The notes: a model not told the origin generated them from the letters alone. Numbered from the stretch's first letter, positions 15,639 through 23,267 are shown. The stretch: DNA of 24,213 nt from DASXTS01 sp036402215 (GCA_036402215.1 DASWTI010000611.1:1-24213); one strand, 5' to 3'. Made by a program: numbers and translations.

Positions 15639-16559
15639 GCCGTCCTCGTCGTCGTACACCTTCACGACCACCATCCGCCGGGAGCGGCCGGGTCGCGCTG
15701 GCTGCATGAGCCCGGTCAGCGTGCGCACCACGAGCACCGTGAGCACCGCCGTGGTGGCCGCCACCAGGTCCGTCAGCGCGTGCAGCAGGACGCCGTCGGC
15801 CTGCGCCTGCGTGCTGCCCCGCAGCGACCACAGCAGCGTCAGCACCACGAGCAGGCAGCCCGCGACCCAGGCCGTCCACCAGGCGCGCAGCAGGGCCGAC
15901 GGCCGGGGCCGCTCACCCGCCGGGCGCCGGAGCACGGCGTGCTCGATCTCGGCGAGCGTGGACCCGGGCACGAACAGGTTGAGCCCCGGCACCAGCCAGC
16001 CGAGCAGCAGCTCCCGGGTGGAGCGCGCCGGGCGGGCGGCGGCCAGCTCGGCGGACGCCGGGACGGCGCGCAGCACCCAGAGCAGCGTCACCAGCCCGGC
16101 CAGCGCGCACGCCGCCAGGGAGACCACGCCGCCGGTGGTGACGAGCGCGTCGGACAGCCGCAGCCGGCCCGCCGGCAGGGCGTCGGCGCGGCTGTCCAGC
16201 AGCAGCAGGTAGCGCCAGACCTCGGCGGCGGCGCCGAGCAGCGAGGTGCCGGCCGCCAGCCAGAGCAGCGGCTGCGCGGTGCCGGCCAGCGAACGGGCCC
16301 GCTGCCGCGCGGTCGCCGGCACCGGTTCGATCGACGTGCTGCGCCGCCAGGTGACCAGCGGGAAACCCCAGCGCGGCGGCACCGGGTAGCTCGGCGGGCC
16401 GGTGTAGCGCGGGGTCCGGCGCGGGCCGCGCACCTGGTAGCCGCCGGGCGGCCAGGCCACCCAGTCGATGCCGCCGGCCAGGAACTGTCCACAGTGGACG
16501 CACGAGCCGCGGCCGGCGTACTCCGGCGGCTGCGTCCGGCGGCACCGTGGACACTGCAC
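15552..16559 (-). CDS. Zinc-ribbon DUF4328 membrane protein
   Basis: The GTG at 16559 follows the TAG of the rhodanese gene with no gap (TAGGTG) and has AGGTG upstream; 335 aa. An N-terminal zinc ribbon is formed by Cys3, Cys6, Cys20 and Cys23 (CPRC...CVHCG). A Pro/Arg-rich linker and four TM segments follow (SLAGTAQPLLWLAAGTSLLG, ALVTTGGVVSLAACALAG, ALLRAWWTAWVAGCLLVV, ALTDLVAATTAVLTVLVV). These and the loop LLLGWLVPGLNLFVPGSTLAEIEHA are typical of DUF4328. The function is unknown. The C-terminal 29 codons lie antisense to the P450 3' end, a long convergent overlap. Confidence 0.88.
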   Translation of the reverse strand: MQCPRCRRTQPPEYAGRGSCVHCGQFLAGGIDWVAWPPGGYQVRGPRRTPRYTGPPSYPVPPRWGFPLVTWRRSTSIEPVPATARQRARSLAGTAQPLLWLAAGTSLLGAAAEVWRYLLLLDSRADALPAGRLRLSDALVTTGGVVSLAACALAGLVTLLWVLRAVPASAELAAARPARSTRELLLGWLVPGLNLFVPGSTLAEIEHAVLRRPAGERPRPSALLRAWWTAWVAGCLLVVLTLLWSLRGSTQAQADGVLLHALTDLVAATTAVLTVLVVRTLTGLMQPARPGRSRRMVVVKVYDDEDGSAGDRQRGQAADHELRPPRRLAGQPQPG

Positions 16560-16886
16560 CTAGATCACCTGCGGGGTGCCCTGGTCGGCGGTCAGCGGGC
16601 GCCCGGCGGCCTGCCAGTCGAGCATGCCGCCGTCGACGTTGACCGCGTCCCAGCCGTTGGCGTTGAGGTACTGCACGACGCGGGCGGAGCGGCCGCCGGC
16701 GCGGCAGATCACGTAGACCGTGCCCTCGGCGGGCACGTCGTCGAGGCGGCCGGCCAGCTCGCTCATCGGGACGTGCACGGCGCCGGGCGCGTGCCCGGCC
16801 TGCCACTCGTCGTCCTCGCGCACGTCGAGCAGCGGGGCGTCGTCCGGGAGCTGGCCGATCTCGACCGTCGGCACCTGCGGGTTCAC
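16560..16886 (-). CDS. Rhodanese-like sulfurtransferase, single domain
   Basis: The GTG at 16886 (MNPQVPTVEIGQLPDD) gives 108 aa, the size of a stand-alone rhodanese. The entry motif LLDVREDDEWQAGHAPGAVHVPM (residues 19-41) and the active loop around Cys61 (VICRAGGRSARV) are intact, so persulfide transfer is likely. It may detoxify cyanide or, more often in this class, donate or carry sulfane sulfur; the partner is unknown. It is translated directly into the DUF4328 gene. Two large inverted repeats lie upstream, between it and the symporter stop. Confidence 0.9.
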   Translation of the reverse strand: MNPQVPTVEIGQLPDDAPLLDVREDDEWQAGHAPGAVHVPMSELAGRLDDVPAEGTVYVICRAGGRSARVVQYLNANGWDAVNVDGGMLDWQAAGRPLTADQGTPQVI

Positions 16887-16967
16887 GACCGTTCATGCTG
16901 CCAGGCACCCCGGTCAAACGCCGGTGAGCCCACCCGGGGCACCGGCGGGGCGGTGAGCCACCTGAAT

Positions 16968-17017
16968 GATCGCCGGTCACCGCGGAGGCGGGCTGTGCTC
17001 CGCGGTGACCGGCGATC
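16968..17017. terminator. Large perfect inverted repeat, distal of two
   Basis: A perfect 19-bp stem (16968-16986 with 16999-17017; core GGTCACCGCGGA / TCCGCGGTGACC) closes a 12-nt loop. It lies downstream of the acetate symporter stop and upstream of the rhodanese gene. Without a T-tract it fits an actinobacterial terminator. Confidence 0.65.
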
Positions 17018-17027
17018 GGCTCGCCTG

Positions 17028-17078
17028 GGGTGAATGGACCATCAGCCCCGCCGGTGCGTGCGAATGGTCCATTCACCC
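17028..17078. terminator. Second inverted repeat directly after the acetate symporter gene
   Basis: GGGTGAATGGACCAT (17028-17042) and ATGGTCCATTCACCC (17064-17078) pair perfectly over 15 bp with a 21-nt loop. It is the hairpin nearest the symporter stop (17099). It could instead be an operator for the rhodanese operon. Confidence 0.55.
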
Positions 17079-17098
17079 GGTTTCCGAGGGGGTGCCGG

Positions 17099-18706
17099 CT
17101 AGTGTGCGGTCGCCTTCTCGGCGCCGGCGCCGGTGAGGGCCCGCACCTCCATCTCGGCGAACCGCGCCTGGCCGTCGCGCTCCCTGGACAGCACGGTGCC
17201 CAGGTAGCCGAGCAGGAACGAGGCCGGGATGGAGACCAGGCCGGGGTTGGCCAGCGGGAAGATGTCGAAGTCCAGGTTCTTGAACATCGACGTCGGCTTC
17301 CCGGAGACGGCCGGCGAGAAGATGATCAGCACCACGCACACGGTCAGGCCGCCGTAGATCGACCAGAGCGCGCCCGAGGTGTTGAACCGCTTCCAGAACA
17401 GCGAGTACAGGATCGTCGGCAGGTTCGCCGACGCCGCGACCGCGAAGGCCAGCGCGACCAGGAACGCGATGTTCTGGCCGTTGGCCACGATGCCACCGAC
17501 GATCGAGAGCGCGCCGATGATCACCGCGGTGATCCGGGCGACCTTCACCTCGGTGCCCTCGGTGACCTGGCCCTCGCGGATGACGTTGGCGTACACGTCG
17601 TGCGCGAACGAGGCCGACGCGGTGATCACCAGCCCGGCCACCACGGCCAGGATGGTCGCGAACGCCACCGCCGAGATGAAGCCGAGCAGCAGCTCACCAC
17701 CCAGCTCGAACGCCAGCAGCGGCGCCGCCGAGTTCGTCGCCCCCGGCGCCGCGGTGATCGTCTCCGGCCCGACGAGCGCCGCCGCGCCGTAGCCCAGCGC
17801 CAGCGTGAGCAGGTAGAACAGGCCGATCAGGCCGATCGCCCAGACCACCGAGCGGCGGGCCTCCTTGGCCGTGGGCACGGTGTAGAAGCGCATGAGAATG
17901 TGCGGCAGGCCGGCGGTGCCGAGCACCAGCGCCAGGCCCAGGGACACGAAGTCGATCTTGCCGATGGTGTCCTTGCCGTACTGCAGGCCCGGGCTCAGCA
18001 CCGCGTCGCCCTTGTCGGAGCCCTCGGCGGCGGCGCCCAGCAGCGAGGACAGGTTGATGTTGAACTTGGCCAGCACCCAGATGGTCATCACGATCGCGCC
18101 GGCGATCAGCAGCACGGCCTTGATGATCTGCACCCAGGTGGTGCCCTTCATGCCGCCGATCAGCACGTACAGCACCATGAGCACGCCGACGCCGGCGATC
18201 ACCAGGGCCTGGCCGCCCTTGTCCGTGATGTCCAGCAGCAGGGCGACCAGGCCGCCCGCCCCGGCCATCTGGGCCAGCAGGTAGAAGAACGAGACCACGA
18301 GCGTCGAGGTGGCGGCCGCGGCGCGCACCGGGCGGGCCCGCATCCGGAAGGACAGGACGTCGCCCATGGTGAAGCGGCCGGTGTTGCGCAGCAGCTCGGC
18401 GACCAGCAGCAGGGCCACCAGCCAGGCCACCAGGAAGCCGATGGAGTACAGGAAGCCGTCGTAGCCGTACACCGCGATGGCGCCCGCGATGCCCAGGAAC
18501 GAGGCGGCGGACAGGTAGTCACCGGAGATCGCGATGCCGTTCTGCGGCCCGCTGAACGCCCGGCCGGCGGCGTAGTAGTCCGAGGCGGTGCGGGTGTTCT
18601 TGCTGGCACGGAACACCACGACCAGCGTCACGACGACGAACAGCAGGAAGATCGAGACGTTCAGCAGGGGCTCGCCGACGGACGTCGACTGGGCAAGCAG
18701 GCTCAT
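17099..18706 (-). CDS. actP: Sodium:solute symporter, cation/acetate type (ActP/MctC-like)
   Basis: The ATG at 18706 overlaps the stop of the DUF485 gene (ATGA); 535 aa, matching ActP. The N-terminus SDYYAAGRAFSGPQNGIAISGDYLSAASFLG is the SSS signature around TM1-2. ARPVRAAAATSTLVVSFFYLLAQMAGAG, IGGMKGTTWVQIIKAVLL and LGTAGLPHILMRFYTVPTAKEARRSV are typical of acetate permeases. About 13 TM helices are visible. It should take up acetate or related short monocarboxylates with a cation. It is the second gene of a yjcH-actP operon. The nearby LytS/LytTR system may control it (inference). Two strong hairpins follow its stop. Confidence 0.93.
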   Translation of the reverse strand: MSLLAQSTSVGEPLLNVSIFLLFVVVTLVVVFRASKNTRTASDYYAAGRAFSGPQNGIAISGDYLSAASFLGIAGAIAVYGYDGFLYSIGFLVAWLVALLLVAELLRNTGRFTMGDVLSFRMRARPVRAAAATSTLVVSFFYLLAQMAGAGGLVALLLDITDKGGQALVIAGVGVLMVLYVLIGGMKGTTWVQIIKAVLLIAGAIVMTIWVLAKFNINLSSLLGAAAEGSDKGDAVLSPGLQYGKDTIGKIDFVSLGLALVLGTAGLPHILMRFYTVPTAKEARRSVVWAIGLIGLFYLLTLALGYGAAALVGPETITAAPGATNSAAPLLAFELGGELLLGFISAVAFATILAVVAGLVITASASFAHDVYANVIREGQVTEGTEVKVARITAVIIGALSIVGGIVANGQNIAFLVALAFAVAASANLPTILYSLFWKRFNTSGALWSIYGGLTVCVVLIIFSPAVSGKPTSMFKNLDFDIFPLANPGLVSIPASFLLGYLGTVLSRERDGQARFAEMEVRALTGAGAEKATAH

Positions 18707-19056
18707 CGGTCATCGCCTTCCAGTCGGGCGCGGAGTTCCGCGGCCAGCGGGTCGAGGCGCCGGTCGGCGTAGCGGACGTACAGCCCCGTGATGAGGAACG
18801 TGGAGGCGAACTGCAGCAGGCCGAAGACCAGGCCGACGGTGATGTTGCCGAACAGCTTCTCGCTCATGAAGCCACGCGCGTACGTGGCCATCAGGACGTA
18901 GAGCAGGTACCAGGCCAGGAACGCCGCCGTCATGGGGAAGACGAAGCGCCGCAACCGACGACGGAGCTCGACGAACTCGGCGCTGCGCTGCACCTCCTCC
19001 CACTCGGCGTCGCTCGGTGGGCCACCACCGGTGCGCGGATGTTCGACGGTGCTCAC
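18703..19056 (-). CDS. yjcH: DUF485 membrane protein (YjcH-like), acetate symporter partner
   Basis: GTG start at 19056 after an excellent GGGGAGGTGTC ribosome binding site; 117 aa. A hydrophilic N-terminus (WEEVQRSAEFVELRRRLRRFVFP) precedes two TM helices (MTAAFLAWYLLYVLMATYA and ITVGLVFGLLQFASTFLITG) and a basic/acidic tail. This is the DUF485 layout. It overlaps the symporter by 4 nt, the standard yjcH-actP order, and is thought to assist or be co-regulated with the transporter. Confidence 0.93.
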   Translation of the reverse strand: MSTVEHPRTGGGPPSDAEWEEVQRSAEFVELRRRLRRFVFPMTAAFLAWYLLYVLMATYARGFMSEKLFGNITVGLVFGLLQFASTFLITGLYVRYADRRLDPLAAELRARLEGDDR

Positions 19057-19299
19057 GACACCTCCCCGAAGTTGGTGGCCGTCGCCGCGTATCAGTCGAC
19101 CCCCGATCCAGTGATCGAACGGCCCACGCGTGACGGAACGTGTGTGACGCGGAGGTTAGGGAGACGTGTGACCTGCATTAAGTGGTGGCGGACCGATTGC
19201 GGTGTGTCGCGGCGAACGGCCGACGAGCGGTAGCCAGGTCCGGTCGAACGGCCGGTGAACGGCTGGCAGTGGATCTCGGCCGGCGCGACCCGGCGCGGC
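19057..19299 (-). promoter_or_regulatory. Upstream region of the yjcH-actP operon with GTGAC repeats
   Basis: 243 bp between the second symporter stop and the yjcH start. GTGAC motifs end at 19134, 19148 and 19172 on the plus strand (CGTGTGTGAC, CGTGTGAC). Read from the minus strand they are GTCAC-type direct repeats about 14 and 24 bp apart, upstream of yjcH. They may be activator sites; no clear -10/-35 could be fixed. No gene is seen. Confidence 0.3.
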
Positions 19300-20964
19300 T
19301 CAGCGGTCGGCCACGTGGAGCTGGAGGACGGCCGCGCCGGCCCACGGCGGGGCCTGTCCGCGCAACGACACCAGGATCATCGTCGTGAAGGCCAGCGGCA
19401 CCGACCACGGCGCCGGCTGGGCCACCAGGATAGCGAGCCAGCCGCCCACCGGGGGCGCGAAGAGCGTGACGGCGATCGCACCGGCCGAGGCCACCAGCCC
19501 GGTCACCACCCCGGCGAGCGCCCCGGCCCTGGTGAGCCGCGACCACCAGCAGCCGAGCACCAGCAGCGGGCAGAACGTGGACGCCGCGATGGTGAAGCCC
19601 CAGGTGACGAGCACGCCGGCGTCCAGCCGGATGGCCGGCAGCGCCAGCAGCACCACCACCCCGGCCGCGCCGAGCACGGTCACCCGCAGCCGGCGCAGCG
19701 TGCCGGGGGCCAGGTCGTGCGAGAGCGCGCCGGCCACCACGAGCAGCAGCCCGAGCGACGTGGCGAAGCAGGCGGCGAACGCCCCGGCCGTGAGCAGCGC
19801 GGTGAACGCCGTGCCGGGCAGGCCGCTGTCCACCTGGCCGGGCAGCGCCACCACCACGGTGTCCGTGGTGCCGGCCAGGTAGAGCTGCGGCACCACCACG
19901 CGGCCGAGCAGCCCGTAGATGCCGGGGAACAGGTAGAACGCGCCGAGCAGGCCCACCGTGATGGCCGCGGTCCGGCGGGCCGCGCGGCCGTCCGGGCTGG
20001 TGTGGAAGCGGACCAGCACGTGTGGCAGGCCCATGGTGCCGAGCATGGTGGCCAGCAGCACCGCGATCGTGCCGAGCAGCGGGTACCCCGCGCCCTGCAG
20101 GTCGAGCAACGGCCGCTGCCAGGCGGCGTCACCGGGCGGGCTGCGGTCCTCCGGCACCGGCACCGGCGCGCCGGCCGGGAAGGTGAGCACCTCACCCGGG
20201 GCCAGCGTGTGCGTGCCGGGCTCCAGCGTGCGGGCGCCGCCGTCCCCGGTGCGCACCGTGGTGGCCCGCTCCACCACGAGCGTGGCGCCGACCTGGAAGT
20301 CCACCCGGGTGTCCCGCTCGAACGCCGTGTACGGCACCGGGTTGAGCGCGTGCTCCCGGGTGTCCTGGCCGACCACCGCCACCAGCCAGACGGCCGGCAC
20401 GATGAACAGCGCCAGCTTCAGGCAGAACTGGAACGCCTGCACGTAGGTGGCCGCGCGCATCCCGCCGAGCGCGAGCGTCGTGCTGGTGACCGCGCCGGCC
20501 AGCAGCACACCGACCCAGTACGGCGCGCCGCTGACCACGGACAGCACCAGCCCGGCCGTGCGGAACTGCGGCACCAGGTACATGAACCCGATGACCAGCA
20601 CCACGAACGCGGACAGCTTGCGCAGCGCCGCCGAGTTGAGCCGGGCCTCCGCGAAGTCCGGCACCGTGAGCGCGCCCGAGCGGCGCATCGGGGCGGCGAC
20701 CAGCACGAGCATGGCGATGTAGCCGGCCGTGAAGCCCACCGGGTACCAGAGCGCGCCCACCCCGTCCTTGATCACCAGCCCGGCCACGCCGAGGAAGCTC
20801 GCCGCCGACAGGTACTCGCCGGACACCGCGGCCGAGTTCAGCAGCGGCGAGACCCGGCGCGAGGCGACCAGGAAGTCGCTCGTGGAGCGCATGGCCACCA
20901 CGCCGCGCACGCCGATGATCACCGTGGCCACCACGACCGGCAGCACGGCGAGCAGCGCGATCAC
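19300..20964 (-). CDS. Second sodium:solute symporter (monocarboxylate/acetate type)
   Basis: The GTG at 20964 (VIALLAVLPVVVATVIIG) overlaps the stop of the upstream small membrane gene (GTGA); 554 aa. SSS landmarks are clear: TSDFLVASRRVSPLLNSAAVSGEYLSAASFLG, GGMRAATYVQAFQFCLKLALF and LGTMGLPHVLVRFHTSPDGRAARR. A polar segment at about 200-295 (VGATLVVERATTVRTGDG...LAPGEVLTFPAG) sits between TM helices and reads as a beta-rich outer loop, longer than in the ActP-like protein at 17099. It probably carries a carboxylate. It lies third after the LytTR regulator in one overlapping operon, which strongly suggests control by that system. Confidence 0.9.
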   Translation of the reverse strand: MIALLAVLPVVVATVIIGVRGVVAMRSTSDFLVASRRVSPLLNSAAVSGEYLSAASFLGVAGLVIKDGVGALWYPVGFTAGYIAMLVLVAAPMRRSGALTVPDFAEARLNSAALRKLSAFVVLVIGFMYLVPQFRTAGLVLSVVSGAPYWVGVLLAGAVTSTTLALGGMRAATYVQAFQFCLKLALFIVPAVWLVAVVGQDTREHALNPVPYTAFERDTRVDFQVGATLVVERATTVRTGDGGARTLEPGTHTLAPGEVLTFPAGAPVPVPEDRSPPGDAAWQRPLLDLQGAGYPLLGTIAVLLATMLGTMGLPHVLVRFHTSPDGRAARRTAAITVGLLGAFYLFPGIYGLLGRVVVPQLYLAGTTDTVVVALPGQVDSGLPGTAFTALLTAGAFAACFATSLGLLLVVAGALSHDLAPGTLRRLRVTVLGAAGVVVLLALPAIRLDAGVLVTWGFTIAASTFCPLLVLGCWWSRLTRAGALAGVVTGLVASAGAIAVTLFAPPVGGWLAILVAQPAPWSVPLAFTTMILVSLRGQAPPWAGAAVLQLHVADR

Positions 20965-21329
20965 GCCGGCCGGTCCTCGTCGCGCTCCACCCGCTCGGCC
21001 CGGCGCAGCTGCCAGGCGGCGAGCGCCAGCAGCGCCGGGTACGGCAGCACCGCCAGCAGCAGCCAGGAGAGCGGGATGCCGGCCGGTCGCACGTCGTCCA
21101 GCCAGGGGAACGCCCCGAGCAGCATCGGCAGCCCCAGGATGAGCGCGCCCAGCGGGACCAGCGCGGTGGCCGCGGCCCGGCGCTGCCGCTGGTAGACGAC
21201 CTGGGCGCGCTCCGCCTCGCCGGGCCGCAGCTGCGGGCGCCGCCACGGCCGGTCGTGCCGCCGCTGCGAGTGCGCGAGCCGGGTCTGCGGGCTGGTCACG
21301 GCCACCCGGCGGGCCCGGTACGGGCTCAT
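20961..21329 (-). CDS. Small two-TM membrane protein, symporter partner (DUF485-like position)
   Basis: The ATG at 21329 (MSPYRARRVAVTSPQTRL) overlaps the LytTR gene stop by 4 nt, and its own stop overlaps the symporter start by 4 nt; 122 aa. A basic N-terminal half (RRHDRPWRRPQLRPGEAERAQ within it) is followed by two TM helices (ATALVPLGALILGLPMLLG and IPLSWLLLAVLPYPALLALA) and a charged tail. The layout matches the DUF485/YjcH partner of SSS symporters, but sequence similarity to the YjcH protein at 18703 is weak. The assignment rests on size, topology and gene order. Confidence 0.8.
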   Translation of the reverse strand: MSPYRARRVAVTSPQTRLAHSQRRHDRPWRRPQLRPGEAERAQVVYQRQRRAAATALVPLGALILGLPMLLGAFPWLDDVRPAGIPLSWLLLAVLPYPALLALAAWQLRRAERVERDEDRPA

Positions 21330-22090
21330 CGCTGGTTCGCGGACCGGTCGAGGTCGCCGCGGCGGGCGGCCTCCAGCAGCCGGTCCTTCAGCTCCCGCGA
21401 GTGCCGCCGCGAGACCGGCACGTCCCCGAGCTCGGTGTGCGCCAGCAGCCCGCCCGCGGAGTCGCTGCGCAGCTCCAGCACCGCCGTGATGTCGAGCAGG
21501 AAGCCCCGGTGCACGCGGACGAAACCGGCGTGCTCCCAGTACTCCTCCAGCCGGCCGATGGCGATCCGCACGGTGTGCGTGCCGTGCCTGGTGTGCAGGC
21601 GCACGTAGTCGCCGTTGGCCTCCACGAACTGCACGTCCGAGCGGCGGACGTAGCGGGTGCGACCGGCGATCTCCACGGGCAGCGCGGCCATCGTGTCCAC
21701 CGGCCGCTCGGCCGCGGAGCTGCGGACCACGCGCAGCACGCGTTGCAGCGAGGCCGCCAGGCGTTCCGGGTCCAGCGGCTTCAGCAGGTAGTCCACCGCG
21801 CCGACCCCGTAGGCCGCCATCGCGTGCTGGTCGAACGCCGTCACGAAGACGATCGGCAGCGGCTCGCTCAACCGTTCCAGCAGCGCGGCGAGCTCCAGGC
21901 CGGACAGCCCCGGCATCGCGATGTCCAGGAACGCGGCGTCGAAGCGCTCCCCCTGGATGAGCCGCAACGCCTCCACGGCGGTCGGCGCCCCCACCACCTC
22001 GGCCACCTCGGGGGACTCCCGCAGCAGCTGGCACAACTCGTCCAACGCCGGCGGCACGTCGTCGACCGCGAGAACCCGCAGCCCGGTCAC
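21326..22090 (-). CDS. LytTR-family response regulator
   Basis: GTG start at 22090 (VTGLRVLAVDDVPPALDEL); 254 aa. The receiver carries Asp10-Asp11, phospho-acceptor Asp56 (FDAAFLDIAMPGLSGLEL) and Lys in VDYLLKPLDPERLA. The LytTR DNA-binding domain begins at about 150 (TMAALPVEIAGRTRYVRRSDVQFVEANGDYVRLHT) and ends with VPVSRRHSRELKDRLLE. The longer frame to 22243 is not coding-like. It should be phosphorylated by the LytS-type kinase at 23436. That kinase would normally sit directly upstream, but here a NYN gene lies between. Its stop overlaps the small membrane gene of the symporter operon, so the regulator and its likely target are one unit. Confidence 0.92.
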   Translation of the reverse strand: MTGLRVLAVDDVPPALDELCQLLRESPEVAEVVGAPTAVEALRLIQGERFDAAFLDIAMPGLSGLELAALLERLSEPLPIVFVTAFDQHAMAAYGVGAVDYLLKPLDPERLAASLQRVLRVVRSSAAERPVDTMAALPVEIAGRTRYVRRSDVQFVEANGDYVRLHTRHGTHTVRIAIGRLEEYWEHAGFVRVHRGFLLDITAVLELRSDSAGGLLAHTELGDVPVSRRHSRELKDRLLEAARRGDLDRSANQR

Positions 22091-22131
22091 CGCAACCCCG
22101 CGGTCTCGGCCACACCAGCTCCCATCGCCGT

Positions 22132-22162
22132 CACGCCCGGCCACACGGTAACCCGTGTGTGA
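22132..22162. repeat. Direct repeat copy A (31 nt) with internal palindrome
   Basis: This sequence upstream of the LytTR gene recurs at 23237-23267 in the same orientation with 29 of 31 matches. It contains the palindrome CACACGG-TAAC-CCGTGTG (22142-22159). The two copies bracket the NYN gene. Confidence 0.75.
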
Positions 22163-22223
22163 AGCCGGCCACCCCAACCGACCCCACGATCGGGCGGACC
22201 TGCCGGGGCGGACACCCGAGGAG

Positions 22224-22253
22224 TTGACCAGCGTTCCCACCAAACCGGATACT
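22224..22253 (+). promoter_or_regulatory. Predicted promoter of the NYN gene leader, with overlapping operator-like repeat
   Basis: TTGACC (22224-22229) and GATACT (22248-22253) are 18 bp apart, the best promoter match in this region, with transcription expected at about 22260. TGACCAG (22225-22231) and CTGGTCA (22252-22258) form a perfect 7-bp inverted repeat lying over both boxes, suitable for a repressor. Confidence 0.6.
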
Positions 22254-22266
22254 GGTCACGCACCTC

Positions 22267-22296
22267 ATGGTGCTGTCTGCATGGCCGCTCCGTTGA
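22267..22296 (+). CDS. Possible 9-aa leader peptide (MVLSAWPLR)
   Basis: ATG at 22267 to TGA at 22294-22296, between the predicted start of transcription and the terminator hairpin. No Shine-Dalgarno sequence is seen, but the short 5' leader would permit near-leaderless translation. GGCCGC inside this ORF (22283-22288) is identical to the left part of the terminator stem (22305-22310). It could therefore pair with GCGGCC (22318-22323) in its place, as expected for attenuation. A chance ORF of this length is common. Confidence 0.35.
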   Translation: MVLSAWPLR

Positions 22297-22302
22297 GTGG
22301 CC

Positions 22303-22333
22303 GGGGCCGCCGTTTTGGCGGCCCCTTTTGTTT
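22303..22333 (+). terminator. Intrinsic terminator or attenuator directly before the NYN gene
   Basis: GGGGCCGCC (22303-22311), loop GTTTT, and GGCGGCCCC (22317-22325) form a perfect 9-bp stem followed by TTTTGTTT (22326-22333). This is a textbook Rho-independent terminator, the only hairpin-plus-T-tract terminator I found in the window. It lies only 14 nt before the ATG of the NYN gene on the same strand. Confidence 0.85.
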
Positions 22334-22347
22334 GGACGAAGGAACAC

Positions 22348-23166
22348 ATGGATCGCTGCGCCGTGTTCGTCGATGCCGGTTACCTCTACGCCGAGGGTGC
22401 GCGACTCTGCTGCGGGACGCGTTCCCGCAGCGACGTGACGCTGGACGCCGCACCGGTGATCGGCCTGCTCACCGAGCACGCGACGGCCGAGACCGGCGTG
22501 CCGGTGCTGCGGACGTATTGGTACGACGGCGCTCGCAACGGCATCCGAACGAGCGAGCAGCACGCGATCGGCATGCTGGCCGACGTGAAGCTGCGACTCG
22601 GACGGATCAACGGCCAGGGTCAGCAGAAAGGCGTCGACGCGCTCATCTACCGGGACCTCATCACACTGGCTCAGCAGCGGGCGATCAGCGACGCCGTGCT
22701 GCTGAGCGGGGACGAGGATCTCCGCGAGGGTGTCCGGGCGGCACAGGATCTGGGTGTGCGCGTGGTGCTGGTGGGCATCGACTGCCCGGGTCGTCGCAAC
22801 CAGTCCGAGGAATTGGTCCTGGAGGCCGACCGGTTGCACACGCTGGGGGCGGACCGGCTCGCGCCGTTCTTCCACCGGCGGCCGGAACCTCCGGCCGAGC
22901 CGGCGGCGGCCGGGCCACCGCTCAGGGTGGCCGCCGACGCCGCGGCGCGGCACGCCCAGGAGTGGCTGGCGGGAGCCACGGTGGAGGAGCGGCGGGCTCT
23001 GCTGGACGGCCGCCCTGTCATCCCCCGGGAACTCGACGGTGAGTTGCTGACGGCCGTGGAGGCCGCCATCGGCACCACGATCCGGGCGCACGAAGGCCTG
23101 CGACGACGGGCGCGTGAAGTCTTCTGGGGCGTGGTGGGCGGCGCCGCGACCGTGCCACCGGGCTGA
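22348..23166 (+). CDS. NYN-domain (PIN-like, LabA/DUF88) putative RNase
   Basis: The ATG at 22348 follows GAAGGA at good spacing; 272 aa. The NYN core occupies about residues 1-165: first acidic strand CAVFVDAGYLYAEGARL (Asp9), central KGVDALIYRDLITLAQQ, and third acidic strand AVLLSGDEDLREGVRAAQDLGVRVVLVGI. The three acidic clusters match the metal-binding site of PIN-like nucleases, so RNA cleavage is likely; the target is unknown. A Pro/Ala-rich linker (EPPAEPAAAGPP) leads to a helical C-terminal domain of about 80 aa of unknown type (AARHAQEWLAGATVEERRAL...). It lies opposite in strand to its neighbours, between the kinase and its regulator, and has its own promoter and attenuator-like leader. 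Flanking repeats suggest a separate origin. Confidence 0.88.
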   Translation: MDRCAVFVDAGYLYAEGARLCCGTRSRSDVTLDAAPVIGLLTEHATAETGVPVLRTYWYDGARNGIRTSEQHAIGMLADVKLRLGRINGQGQQKGVDALIYRDLITLAQQRAISDAVLLSGDEDLREGVRAAQDLGVRVVLVGIDCPGRRNQSEELVLEADRLHTLGADRLAPFFHRRPEPPAEPAAAGPPLRVAADAAARHAQEWLAGATVEERRALLDGRPVIPRELDGELLTAVEAAIGTTIRAHEGLRRRAREVFWGVVGGAATVPPG

Positions 23167-23178
23167 GCCGGCCGACCA

Positions 23179-23238
23179 GCTCAACCGGCGACGACGCCAG
23201 GTCGGAAGCGGGGCGCGGACGAGGAGGTGGGTGCCGCA
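23179..23238. repeat. Decayed partial copy of the kinase 3' end (60 nt)
   Basis: This stretch matches the last codons and stop of the histidine kinase gene (23434-23495) in the same orientation. By eye there are about 5 mismatches and a 2-nt deletion that breaks the frame. It is joined directly to the second copy of the regulator's upstream repeat at 23237-23267. Confidence 0.75.
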
Positions 23239-23267
23239 CGCCCGGCCACACGGCAACCCGTGGGTGA
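23237..23267. repeat. Direct repeat copy B (31 nt)
   Basis: Matches 22132-22162 with two mismatches; the mismatches weaken the internal palindrome. Together with 23179-23238 it forms a composite junction after the NYN gene. Confidence 0.75.

Larger units (their letters stand above)
22260..22333 (+). ncRNA. Short leader RNA or sRNA ending at an intrinsic terminator
   Basis: Transcription from the promoter at 22224-22253 to the T-tract at 22326-22333 would give an RNA of about 75 nt. It contains the micro-ORF at 22267-22296 and the terminator hairpin. It may act as an attenuator leader for the NYN gene, or be an independent small RNA. The 5' end is an estimate. Confidence 0.4.

Noticed and set aside
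22132..23267. Transposon or integron
   Set aside because: No transposase, integrase or terminal inverted repeats are present. The bracketing repeats derive from the kinase and regulator sequences, so only an insertion or duplication hotspot is claimed.
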